A stretch of 15,266 nucleotides of DNA, taken from the NCBI GenBank assembly GCA_000432275.1, contig HF995323.1, forward strand, positions 230,410 through 245,675. Reading direction: 5' to 3'. A program made the translations under genes and the position numbers. The stretch's first letter is position 1. Each line of letters opens with the position of its first letter. Below are positions 6,459 through 13,603 of this stretch, one piece after another. The notes under the pieces were generated by a model. The model was not told the DNA's origin. It was given only the letters and a program-made list of their open reading frames with translations, and searched no databases. The DNA comes from Proteobacteria bacterium CAG:495 (GTDB lineage: Bacteria; Pseudomonadota; Alphaproteobacteria; RF32; CAG-239).

Positions 6459-6603
6459 AATTATTTGTTTTTTAATTAATATCAGATTGCAAATTTACAT
6501 CATTTTTGTTTAACATGCAAATAAATTTTGCCCTCCCGATTCAATCGATTATTTAACCTCTTCATAAATTTGTTATTATAAAAACAGAACTTTCAGCCCA
6601 AAT
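6459..6603. other. AT-rich intergenic leader, no gene seen
   Basis: This is the AT-rich part of a 324-base gap. On the minus strand TTGCAT and TAAATT spaced 17 bases apart could be a weak promoter for the membrane protein. A purine-rich G-G-G-A-G-G-G stretch precedes a 14-codon minus-strand frame whose start spacing is too long to be convincing. The rest of the gap holds a possible gene remnant (6604-6729) and a terminator (6735-6759). Confidence 0.3.
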
Positions 6604-6729
6604 TTACTGGTCGTCCTCACATTCCAAACCAAGTCCCAGCCATATATATTCAGGCAAACCAAACTGCGGCAAAATAATATTCACATCCTGTTTATCAAAG
6701 TACAAAACGGTATGCTGTCTCTTGGCTTG
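6604..6729 (-). pseudogene. Possible gene remnant, 41 codons without a start
   Basis: On the minus strand an open frame runs from just after a TAG (6730-6732) to TAA (6604-6606). Its 41 codons read like an ordinary protein tail: V-L-Y-F-D-K-Q-D-V-N-I, then P-Q-F-G-L-P-E-Y-I-W-L-G-L-G-L and an acidic end, C-E-D-D-Q. There is no ATG and no ribosome-binding site. The only near-start codons are TTG and GTG within the frame. It lies just downstream of the acrB terminator on the same strand. It may be the remains of a decayed gene or a chance frame. Confidence 0.3.
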
Positions 6730-6734
6730 CTAAG

Positions 6735-6759
6735 AAAAACCCCGGATAGTTCTCCGGGG
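6735..6759 (-). terminator. Terminator of the RND efflux operon
   Basis: CCCCGGA (6740-6746) pairs with TCCGGGG (6753-6759) around a six-base loop. On the minus strand the stem is followed by TTTTTCTT. It lies 24 bases past the acrB stop, so no outer-membrane channel gene is co-transcribed. Confidence 0.85.
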
Positions 6760-6782
6760 CTTTTCTCGCAGATGCGAAACCT

Positions 6783-9700
6783 TTACCGCATTTTCATATT
6801 CTTCAGTCCCGGCCGCCCGGTCTTGCGGGCCCGTTTCTGAATCTTACGCTTCATAATATTTTCTTCGTCAAAGGTTTCTCCGATAACCGCAAACATCATC
6901 GGCACAAACAACGTTGCCACGAAAGTCGACAGTATCATACCGCCAATCATTCCGGTACCGATGGCATGGCGGCTTCCCGCACCTGCACCGGTTGAAATCG
7001 CCAAAGGCAAAACACCGAAGGTAAAGGCCAGCGAAGTCATTACAATCGGGCGAAAACGAAGCTTGGCTGCTTCGATTGCTGCCTCGGCATACGTCAATCC
7101 TTCCTGAACTTTCATTACTGCAAACTCTACAATCAAAATTGCATTTTTTGCAGCCAGACCGATTAAGGTAACCAAACCGACCTGAAAATACAGGTCATTT
7201 TGAATACCGCGCATCCAGGTTGCCATCAGGGCGCCCAATACGGCAAAAGGAACCGAAAGAATAACCACAAACGGCAACGACCATTTTTCATATTGAGCCG
7301 ATAAAATCAGGAAAATCATAATCAAGCCGAATATAAAGGCTTGGGTCGAAGCGCCGCCGGTCAGCTTCTCCTGATAAGCGGAACCAATCCACGACAAAGA
7401 ATAATCGGCACCCAACACCTCCTGAGCCACTTCCTCCATTGCCGCAATGGCCTGACCGGAAGAATATCCCGGCGCCGGATCACCCAATACCTTGGCCGCA
7501 GGAAAGATGTTGAAACGGTTGACCAGCTCCGGTCCGGTAACCCGTTCGACATTCAAAAGCGTCGCCAAAGGCACCAGTTGACCGTTGTTTGACTTGACAT
7601 AAACATAACGCAAATCATCGGGAGTCCGACGGAATTTCGATTCCGACTGCAGAGTAACCCTGAAGTTACGTCCCATATAGGTAAAGTCATTAACGTACAA
7701 ACTGCCGAAAGTCGACTGCATTACCGCATAAATGGAATTAATCGGCACGTCAAGAATACGGGCTTTTTCACGGTCCAAATCAATCCGATATTGCGGCGTA
7801 CTGACCGAAAAAGTGGTTTTGACGTTGGTAAGTTCCGGCCGCTTGTTGGCTGCATCAATAAACTCCTGCGTCTTGGCCATCAGTTCCTGAGAAGTCGCGC
7901 CGGCACGGTTTTGGATATACCCCTCAAAACCTCCGGACATACTCATACCCATAATCGGAGGCATACTGAAAGCATAGCCTATACCTTCGGGCTGGCTCAT
8001 CCCTATGCCGGTAAATGTCTTGGCCAAAGCTTCCGCCGTCTGGTCAGCCTTATTGCGCTCATCCCAATTTTTCAAAATGATAAAGCTGATGCCGGAATAG
8101 GTATTCTGACTCGAAGACAGCATATTATAGCCGTTAATCGTCAAAACGTCAGCAACATTGGGATTATCACGAACCATTGCGGAAACCTTGTCGGTAAACT
8201 TGGCCGTCCGCGGCAGCGACGACGCCTCCGGCATACTGTAAGCCATCAAAAGGTTACCCTGATCTTCGTTGGGAACCAAACCGCTCGGAACAATCCTGAA
8301 CAACAAAATAATGAAGGCAATAACGCCGAGAAAACCGCCGACTGCCGTTTTACGATGTTCCAAAAAGAACTTGACCCCGGCCAGATACCAGTCGGTCACC
8401 TTCTGAAAACCGTCGTTAAACCACTTGAATATGCCCTTAGGCTCCTTATGCTCCCGGTTGGGCTTGATAATCAGAGCGCAAAGAGCCGGTGTAAGCGTCA
8501 ACGCAACCAATGCGGAAATTAACACGGACACGGCAATGGTCACCGAAAACTGTTTATACATAACACCGGTCATCCCGCCCAAAAATGCAATCGGCAGGAA
8601 AACCGAAGACAGCACCAGCGCCACCGCTACAACAGGTCCTGAAACCTCTTTCATAGCCTTGATTGCCGCTTCTTTGGGAGAGAGTTTTTCCTCCGACATC
8701 AAACGTTCGACGTTTTCCAGCACGATAATCGCATCGTCAACCACGATACCGATTGCCAAAATCAATCCGAACAACGTCAGCAGGTTAATTGAGAAACCCA
8801 GAACATACATGCCGGCAAAAGCGCCGATAATCGACACCGGAACCGCCAAAATAGGAATCAACGTTGCCCGCATATTCTGTAAAAACAGATAAACAACGAC
8901 AATAACCAGCAAAACCGCTTCGAAGAAAGTATGAATAACCTCATTAATCGACACGTTTACAAACAAGGTCGTATCATAAGGAATCTCATACGTGATTCCT
9001 TCCGGAAAATTCTTTGACAGCTCGGCCATTTTGGCCTTAACCAGATTAGCCGTCTCCAAAGCATTCGCTCCCGGCTGCAGATAAACTGCAAAAGCAACTG
9101 AAGGCTCTCCGTTGAATGTTGAGCTGACACTGTAATCCTGAGCACCGAGTTCAATCCGCGCCACATCTTTCAAGCGCAGCATTCCTCCTTGGGCGTCAGA
9201 AGTGAGAATAATGTTTCCGAACTCTTTTTCATCAACCAGACGGCCTTTGGTGTTAACCGAATACGTAAACGGAACCGCCTCGTCCATTGGTTCTTGTCCG
9301 AACTGTCCGGCGGCAAATTGCGAGTTTTGTTCCTGAATCGCCGAAATCACATCCTGCGGCGTCAGATTATAATCTGCCAATTTATCCGGACTCAGCCAGA
9401 TACGCATTGAATAATCCTGGCTCGCAAACAGCGACGCACTACCTACGCCCTTAATGCGCTTAATCTCATCAATAACATTCAACAAAGCATAGTTTGACAC
9501 ATAAACCGTATCATAGCGCGATGATGTGGAACGCATGGTGACAACCTGCAAAATCGAATTAGATTTTTGCTCCACCGTCACGCCCTGCTTGGTCACTTCC
9601 GAAGGCAGCTTTGAAGTTGCGGCCTGAACCTTGTTGTTTACGTCAATCGTCGCCTGATCGGGGTCGGTACCGATGTCAAAAACCACGCCGATTGTCAGAT

Positions 9701-9962
9701 AACCGCTTGATGTGGCGTTGGAATACATGTAAATCATATCCTTCACGCCGTTCAGCTCCTGCTCAATCGGCGCCGCCACCGTATCGGCCAGCACTTCTGC
9801 CGTTGCTCCCGGATATACGGCGGAAATCTGAATCTCCGTAGGTACGATATTCGGATATTGTTCAATCGGCAGCACCTTCATTGATACCAAACCGGCCAAA
9901 ACGATAATCAAAGAGATAACCGTTGCAAAAATCGGCCTCTCAATAAAAAACTTTGAAAACAT
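6783..9962 (-). CDS. acrB: RND efflux transporter permease, AcrB/MexB (HAE1) family
   Basis: Proton-driven inner-membrane pump that captures hydrophobic drugs, dyes and bile-type compounds from the periplasm and inner membrane and passes them through an AcrA adaptor to a TolC-type channel. I place the start at the ATG at 9962, giving 1059 residues. It opens F-S-K-F-F-I-E-R-P-I-F-A-T-V, the classic HAE1 start, and AGGA lies 8 bases upstream. A longer frame from a TTG at 10001 would overlap acrA and add 13 unconserved residues. Proton-relay residues are present: Asp409-Asp410 in G-I-V-V-D-D-A-I (TM4) and the lysine of G-L-A-A-K-N-A-I (TM10). The switch-loop-like G-G-F-E is also present. The gene follows acrA by 19 bases and is closed by a terminator. 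Length and motifs look intact. Substrates cannot be read from sequence. Confidence 0.96.
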   Translation of the reverse strand: MFSKFFIERPIFATVISLIIVLAGLVSMKVLPIEQYPNIVPTEIQISAVYPGATAEVLADTVAAPIEQELNGVKDMIYMYSNATSSGYLTIGVVFDIGTDPDQATIDVNNKVQAATSKLPSEVTKQGVTVEQKSNSILQVVTMRSTSSRYDTVYVSNYALLNVIDEIKRIKGVGSASLFASQDYSMRIWLSPDKLADYNLTPQDVISAIQEQNSQFAAGQFGQEPMDEAVPFTYSVNTKGRLVDEKEFGNIILTSDAQGGMLRLKDVARIELGAQDYSVSSTFNGEPSVAFAVYLQPGANALETANLVKAKMAELSKNFPEGITYEIPYDTTLFVNVSINEVIHTFFEAVLLVIVVVYLFLQNMRATLIPILAVPVSIIGAFAGMYVLGFSINLLTLFGLILAIGIVVDDAIIVLENVERLMSEEKLSPKEAAIKAMKEVSGPVVAVALVLSSVFLPIAFLGGMTGVMYKQFSVTIAVSVLISALVALTLTPALCALIIKPNREHKEPKGIFKWFNDGFQKVTDWYLAGVKFFLEHRKTAVGGFLGVIAFIILLFRIVPSGLVPNEDQGNLLMAYSMPEASSLPRTAKFTDKVSAMVRDNPNVADVLTINGYNMLSSSQNTYSGISFIILKNWDERNKADQTAEALAKTFTGIGMSQPEGIGYAFSMPPIMGMSMSGGFEGYIQNRAGATSQELMAKTQEFIDAANKRPELTNVKTTFSVSTPQYRIDLDREKARILDVPINSIYAVMQSTFGSLYVNDFTYMGRNFRVTLQSESKFRRTPDDLRYVYVKSNNGQLVPLATLLNVERVTGPELVNRFNIFPAAKVLGDPAPGYSSGQAIAAMEEVAQEVLGADYSLSWIGSAYQEKLTGGASTQAFIFGLIMIFLILSAQYEKWSLPFVVILSVPFAVLGALMATWMRGIQNDLYFQVGLVTLIGLAAKNAILIVEFAVMKVQEGLTYAEAAIEAAKLRFRPIVMTSLAFTFGVLPLAISTGAGAGSRHAIGTGMIGGMILSTFVATLFVPMMFAVIGETFDEENIMKRKIQKRARKTGRPGLKNMKMR

Positions 9963-9981
9963 TTCTTTTATCCTGTAATGG

Positions 9982-11127
9982 TTAAGCGGCTTCGTCGGCA
10001 ATCAACTGCGGTTTTACCGTCATTCCCGGGCGGATTTTCATAACCCCGCTGACAATGACCACATCACCCGGCTTCAAACCGCTGTCGATAATCCAGCCTC
10101 CGTCTTTGGTCGTCAGACCAGTCTGAACGCTGACAGATTCTACAACGCCCTTTTCGTTGACGCGATATACGAATGCGCCGTCGGATGCTTGCATAACGGC
10201 CTCCTGCGGAACGACCAACGCATCAATTCTCGTCAGCCCTTCCATAATCAGACGCAAAAACTGCCCCGGACGCAAACGAGCTTCCGGATTAGGAAAGACC
10301 GCTCTCAATTTAATCGTTCCCGTCTTCTGGTCAACATTGGGGTTCATAAAATTGATTTCGCCCTCAAGCGGATACATAACGTCATTGCCGAACCGGACTT
10401 TGGCTTTGATTTCGTTTTTATTTTCCGGATTTCTGATTAAACCGCGGTCAACCATATTGGTCAAAGAGAGCATTTCGTTCTCCGATGCCGAAAAAATCAC
10501 ATAAATCGGATCCAGCTGGGTAATATGCGTCAACAAGCTTGAATCGCCGGTTGCCGAAATCAGGCTTCCTTCGGATTGAACCTCCATGCTGGTAATGCCG
10601 CTGATCGGAGCTTTGACCGTCGTATAATCCAAATTCAGCTGTGCGGCGTCGACTTCAGCCTGTGCCAGTTGTGCAGAAGCCGCAAGTGAATCCAAATTGG
10701 CTCTGGCATCGTCACGGGCTTTTTCACTGGCATATTTTTCTTTATACAGCTTTTCCGTACGCTGCCATTGGGTTTCGGCATTTTTCAGTTCAGCATTGAC
10801 TTGGGCAAGTTTGGCCTTGGCCTGGTTTAAGGTTACCTTAAAGGGTTCCGGATCAATCTGGAACAAAACGCTGCCTTCTTCAACTTGCGAACCTTCGACA
10901 TAATTCCGCTTCAAAAGAATGCCGCCGACCCGGGCGCGAACCTCGGTTTCTTTAGAACCTTGCGCTCTGGCTGCAAATTCAAAACTCAGCGGAATGTTCT
11001 GAGGCTCAACCTTTACGGCCGCTACGGTAGGAACCTGCGCCGCATCTCCCGCGCCGCTTTCTTTCTTACAACCGCCGAGAGCCAAAACGGCTGCCAGCAT
11101 CACAAATGCTTTACTCTTAAAAAACAT
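9982..11127 (-). CDS. acrA: RND efflux periplasmic adaptor lipoprotein, AcrA/MexA family
   Basis: Membrane-fusion subunit that bridges the AcrB-type pump and an outer-membrane channel. It is 381 residues long. The signal peptide ends in the lipobox L-G-G-C, with Cys20 the expected lipidated residue, so it is anchored to the inner membrane. It then has a beta-barrel/lipoyl first half (R-V-G-G-I-L near 68), an alpha-helical hairpin (about 105-165, rich in Ala, Lys, Glu and Gln), a lipoyl second half (T-T-V-K-A-P-I-S-G-I), a beta-barrel, and a C-terminal membrane-proximal domain with V-V-P-Q-E-A-V. GAGGA lies about 7 bases before the ATG on this strand. It is the first gene of a two-gene operon. 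No TetR- or MarR-type regulator and no channel gene lies alongside, so both must be elsewhere. Confidence 0.95.
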   Translation of the reverse strand: MFFKSKAFVMLAAVLALGGCKKESGAGDAAQVPTVAAVKVEPQNIPLSFEFAARAQGSKETEVRARVGGILLKRNYVEGSQVEEGSVLFQIDPEPFKVTLNQAKAKLAQVNAELKNAETQWQRTEKLYKEKYASEKARDDARANLDSLAASAQLAQAEVDAAQLNLDYTTVKAPISGITSMEVQSEGSLISATGDSSLLTHITQLDPIYVIFSASENEMLSLTNMVDRGLIRNPENKNEIKAKVRFGNDVMYPLEGEINFMNPNVDQKTGTIKLRAVFPNPEARLRPGQFLRLIMEGLTRIDALVVPQEAVMQASDGAFVYRVNEKGVVESVSVQTGLTTKDGGWIIDSGLKPGDVVIVSGVMKIRPGMTVKPQLIADEAA

Positions 11128-11289
11128 GTCAATATCCTCTGCTTAAACTAATCCTGACATATAAGTTACAACAAATATAGCAAATTTCCATACAAATATG
11201 CATAAATATAAAATTGGGGATATTTCGGAACTTATATTGCACAAATGCGTTGAAAAACGGCTCTCCGGGATTAGGTATAAGGACAGCTG
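11128..11289. promoter_or_regulatory. Divergent control region between acrA and the arginine module
   Basis: An AT-rich gap between two divergent units must hold both promoters. I see TATATT-like boxes on both strands but no pair of boxes with good spacing, so no promoter is assigned. No clear operator palindrome was found. Confidence 0.35.
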
Positions 11290-11322
11290 ATGAAAATGAG
11301 CAGACTATTCATATTGTTTTAA
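11290..11322 (+). CDS. Possible 10-residue leader peptide before the arginine decarboxylase
   Basis: A short frame, M-K-M-S-R-L-F-I-L-F, has AAGGA at 11279-11283 with a 6-base spacer, an arrangement as good as that of real genes here. It ends 22 bases before the decarboxylase start. It uses AGA, CTA and ATA codons in close succession. A translated leader upstream of an amino acid decarboxylase could sense arginine or polyamine by ribosome stalling, by analogy with leader peptides ahead of other amino acid catabolic genes. Whether it is translated is unknown. I see no strong alternative hairpins in the 22-base spacer. Confidence 0.35.
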   Translation: MKMSRLFILF

Positions 11323-11344
11323 CAAGCATTTAAGGAGAATTAAA

Positions 11345-11929
11345 ATGACTGAAGGCGTTCGTTTTCCAACTTTTGCATTCATTACCGGCGGTGCCGGACA
11401 GGCTGACGACGGTATTCCTCCCCAACCGTTTGAAACCTTCTGCTATGACTCTGCCCTGATGCAGGCCAAAATCGAAAACTTTAACGTTGTCCCCTACACT
11501 TCCGTTCTGCCTAAGGAACTGTTTGGCAAAATCGTTCCCCTGAACGATAAAATCGTCAGCCAGTTCAAACACGGTGCCGTTCTGGAAGTTATTATGGCCG
11601 GCCACGGTGCCAGCCGCGACCAGCACAAAGCCATCGCAACCGGTTTGGGCGTCTGCTGGGGAAAAGACAAAAACGGCGAACTCATCGGCGGCTGGGCAGC
11701 TGAATACGTTGAATTTTTCGATACGCAAATTGACGATGACATCGCCAAAGGACATGCCGAAATGTGGTTGAACAAATCCTTGAATCACGAATTGTCAATC
11801 CGCGGCGTTGAAAAGCACTCTGAATTCCAGATGTGGCATAACTATGTCAACATCACGCAGCAGTTCGGTTACAGTCTGACCGCCATGGGCTTCTTAAACT
11901 TCGAACACGCCAACCCGGCTCAGGCTTAA
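11345..11929 (+). CDS. aaxB: Pyruvoyl-dependent arginine decarboxylase (AaxB-like)
   Basis: Converts arginine to agmatine and CO2 while consuming a proton, using a pyruvoyl group made by self-cleavage rather than pyridoxal phosphate. It is 194 residues long, the usual proenzyme size. The cleavage site is visible in V-V-P-Y-T-S-V-L-P. The Thr52-Ser53 pair matches the position and residues described for the Chlamydia enzyme; Ser53 would become the pyruvoyl end of the larger subunit. Other family-like features are the glycine-rich start (F-I-T-G-G-A-G), L-P-K-E-L-F-G, the M-A-G-H-G-A stretch and A-A-E-Y-V-E-F-F. AGGAG lies about 8 bases before the ATG. The antiporter gene follows after 93 bases, supporting an arginine/agmatine exchange system for acid resistance or arginine depletion. 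No other polyamine gene is in the window, so agmatine is more likely exported than used for spermidine, though this is inference. Confidence 0.93.
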   Translation: MTEGVRFPTFAFITGGAGQADDGIPPQPFETFCYDSALMQAKIENFNVVPYTSVLPKELFGKIVPLNDKIVSQFKHGAVLEVIMAGHGASRDQHKAIATGLGVCWGKDKNGELIGGWAAEYVEFFDTQIDDDIAKGHAEMWLNKSLNHELSIRGVEKHSEFQMWHNYVNITQQFGYSLTAMGFLNFEHANPAQA

Positions 11930-11946
11930 TTGCCGCCCGTCTCGGT

Positions 11947-11980
11947 GCACAGCCTGACCGCTGTGCCCGGGTCTGCGGGT
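11947..11980 (+). promoter_or_regulatory. Intercistronic hairpin between decarboxylase and antiporter
   Basis: GCACAGC (11947-11953) pairs with GCTGTGC (11960-11966) around a six-base loop. An alternative weak stem, CCCG (11966-11969) with CGGG (11976-11979), is followed by four Ts. It could be a partial terminator or an RNA-stability element giving unequal expression of the two genes. The antiporter still has its own ribosome-binding site (AAGGA, 9 bases before its ATG). Confidence 0.4.
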
Positions 11981-12022
11981 TTTAAAAGTAAATTTAATCA
12001 AAAAATTTCAAGGATTTAAACA

Positions 12023-13528
12023 ATGGCAGATAATCAAGTTTCTCAAACTTCTTCCGCCGACACGCCTGCCTCAGCTGCCGGCAGCTACAACAAAAACGGC
12101 CTCGGCGTTTTAGCCCTCGCCGCCATTGTCGTCAGCTCTATGCTCGGCGGAGGAATTTACAGCCTGCCCCAAAATATGGCCGCCGGAGCCTCTGCCGGAG
12201 CCGTTTTGCTGGCATGGCTGATTACCGGTTTCGGTATTTATTTTATCGCCCGTACGTTCAGTATTTTATCCATGGCCAAACCGGATTTGAAAACCGGTAT
12301 TTACTCTTACAGCCGCGCCGGCTTCGGCCCTTACGTCGGCTTCACCATCGGTTGGTCGTACTGGCTTTGTCAGGTCTGTGGTAATGTCGGTTATGCCGTT
12401 ATCACCATGGATGCCCTCAATTATTTCTTCCCGCCCTATTTTGCCGGCGGCAACAACCTCGCTTCCATCATCGGAGGATCGCTCATTATCTGGGGTTTCA
12501 ATTATCTGGTTTTGCGCGGCGTACGACAGGCCAGTTATATCAACACCATCGGCACCATAGTCAAAATCGTACCGCTGGTTTTGTTCATCCTGATTTTGCT
12601 CTTCGTTTTCAAATTCTCCCGTTTTGATTTCGATTTTTGGGGTGAAGCCGTTTCAGCCAAAGTACGTCTCGGAGGCCTCAGCACACAGATTAAGAGCACC
12701 ATGCTGGTAACCTTATGGGCCTTTATCGGCATTGAAGGCGCCGTCGTAATGTCCAACCGCGCACGCACGCCGGGTGACGTCGGCAAAGCGACCATTCTCG
12801 GCTTTATCAGCTGTCTGGCGATTTACGTCCTGCTGTCGCTGCTGCCTTTCGGCTATATGTCTCAGGCACAGCTGGCCGCCGTTCCCAACCCGTCAACCGC
12901 CGGTGTTCTGGAACATATCGTCGGTCCCTGGGGCGCTTGGCTGATGAACATCGGGCTGTTGGTTTCGGTTCTCACCAGCTGGCTGGCCTGGACTATGGTA
13001 ACCGCTGAAATTCCCCAGGCCGCAGCACAAAACGGAACCTTCCCCAAAGCGTTTACAACCGAAAACGAAAACGGTTCTCCCTCGGTATCCCTGTGGGTCA
13101 CCAGCAGTGCCATGCAGCTGTTCCTTTTGTTGGTATATTTCTCTAACAACGCCTGGAACACCATGCTCAGCATCACCAGCGTTATGGTACTCCCGGCTTA
13201 CTTCGCGTCCTGCGCTTATCTCTGGAAAATCTGCGAAGACGGAGAATACCCCGACACAATGCTGACCAAACGTTCTACCGCACTGATAACATCCATCATC
13301 GGCTCTATTTACGCCTTGTGGCTGATTTACGCCGCCGGTTTGAAATATCTGATGTTGGCTGTTGTAATCATTGCACTTGGCATCCCCGTATATATGTGGG
13401 CCAGAAAGGAAAACAATCCTCAGGGAAAGGCCTTCACCCGCGGCGAATGCATTTTAGCCTCAGCCTTGGTTATCATCGCGATTGCGGCCATCTACGGCTT
13501 CAGCCGCGGACTGATAAGCCTGAACTAA
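12023..13528 (+). CDS. APC-family amino acid antiporter, probable arginine/agmatine exchanger
   Basis: A 501-residue inner-membrane protein with about 12-13 hydrophobic segments, of the basic amino acid/polyamine antiporter branch of the APC superfamily (AaxC, ArcD and AdiC relatives). After a polar N-terminus of about 25 residues, the first helix carries S-S-M-L-G-G-G-I-Y-S-L-P (38-49), the broken-helix substrate motif corresponding to the G-S-G loop of AdiC. The next helices show L-K-T-G-I-Y-S-Y-S and G-Y-A-V-I-T-M-D. It lies 93 bases after the pyruvoyl arginine decarboxylase, so the most likely exchange is external arginine for internal agmatine. Arginine/ornithine exchange (ArcD) remains possible on sequence alone. 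The length is slightly above AdiC and near ArcD. A terminator follows about 20 bases after the stop. Confidence 0.88.
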   Translation: MADNQVSQTSSADTPASAAGSYNKNGLGVLALAAIVVSSMLGGGIYSLPQNMAAGASAGAVLLAWLITGFGIYFIARTFSILSMAKPDLKTGIYSYSRAGFGPYVGFTIGWSYWLCQVCGNVGYAVITMDALNYFFPPYFAGGNNLASIIGGSLIIWGFNYLVLRGVRQASYINTIGTIVKIVPLVLFILILLFVFKFSRFDFDFWGEAVSAKVRLGGLSTQIKSTMLVTLWAFIGIEGAVVMSNRARTPGDVGKATILGFISCLAIYVLLSLLPFGYMSQAQLAAVPNPSTAGVLEHIVGPWGAWLMNIGLLVSVLTSWLAWTMVTAEIPQAAAQNGTFPKAFTTENENGSPSVSLWVTSSAMQLFLLLVYFSNNAWNTMLSITSVMVLPAYFASCAYLWKICEDGEYPDTMLTKRSTALITSIIGSIYALWLIYAAGLKYLMLAVVIIALGIPVYMWARKENNPQGKAFTRGECILASALVIIAIAAIYGFSRGLISLN

Positions 13529-13546
13529 ATTATTTTAAGCACAAAA

Positions 13547-13577
13547 AAACGGGGGTTGCCTAATACAACCTCCGTTT
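13547..13577. terminator. Bidirectional terminator between antiporter and DUF218-like gene
   Basis: A 12-base-pair stem (one G-U) pairs 13547-13558 (AAACGGGGGTTG) with 13566-13577 around a seven-base loop. It is followed by CTTTTT on the + strand and by a T run (13543-13549 complement) on the - strand. It can serve both convergent genes. Confidence 0.85.
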
Positions 13578-13603
13578 CTTTTATCGGTTCAAACCTAATA
13601 GTC

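Noticed and set aside
6480..6530. 14-codon minus-strand peptide upstream of the membrane protein
   Set aside because: The purine-rich site is too far from the ATG and composition is that of AT-rich noncoding DNA.
8425..8892. 155-codon + strand frame (and 7791-8522) opposite acrB
   Set aside because: These are antisense to an intact, well-conserved RND permease. No start signals or family resemblance.
9963..10001. TTG-initiated 13-residue extension of AcrB
   Set aside because: It would overlap acrA and lacks a ribosome-binding site. The ATG at 9962 has AGGA 8 bases upstream and gives the standard HAE1 N-terminus.
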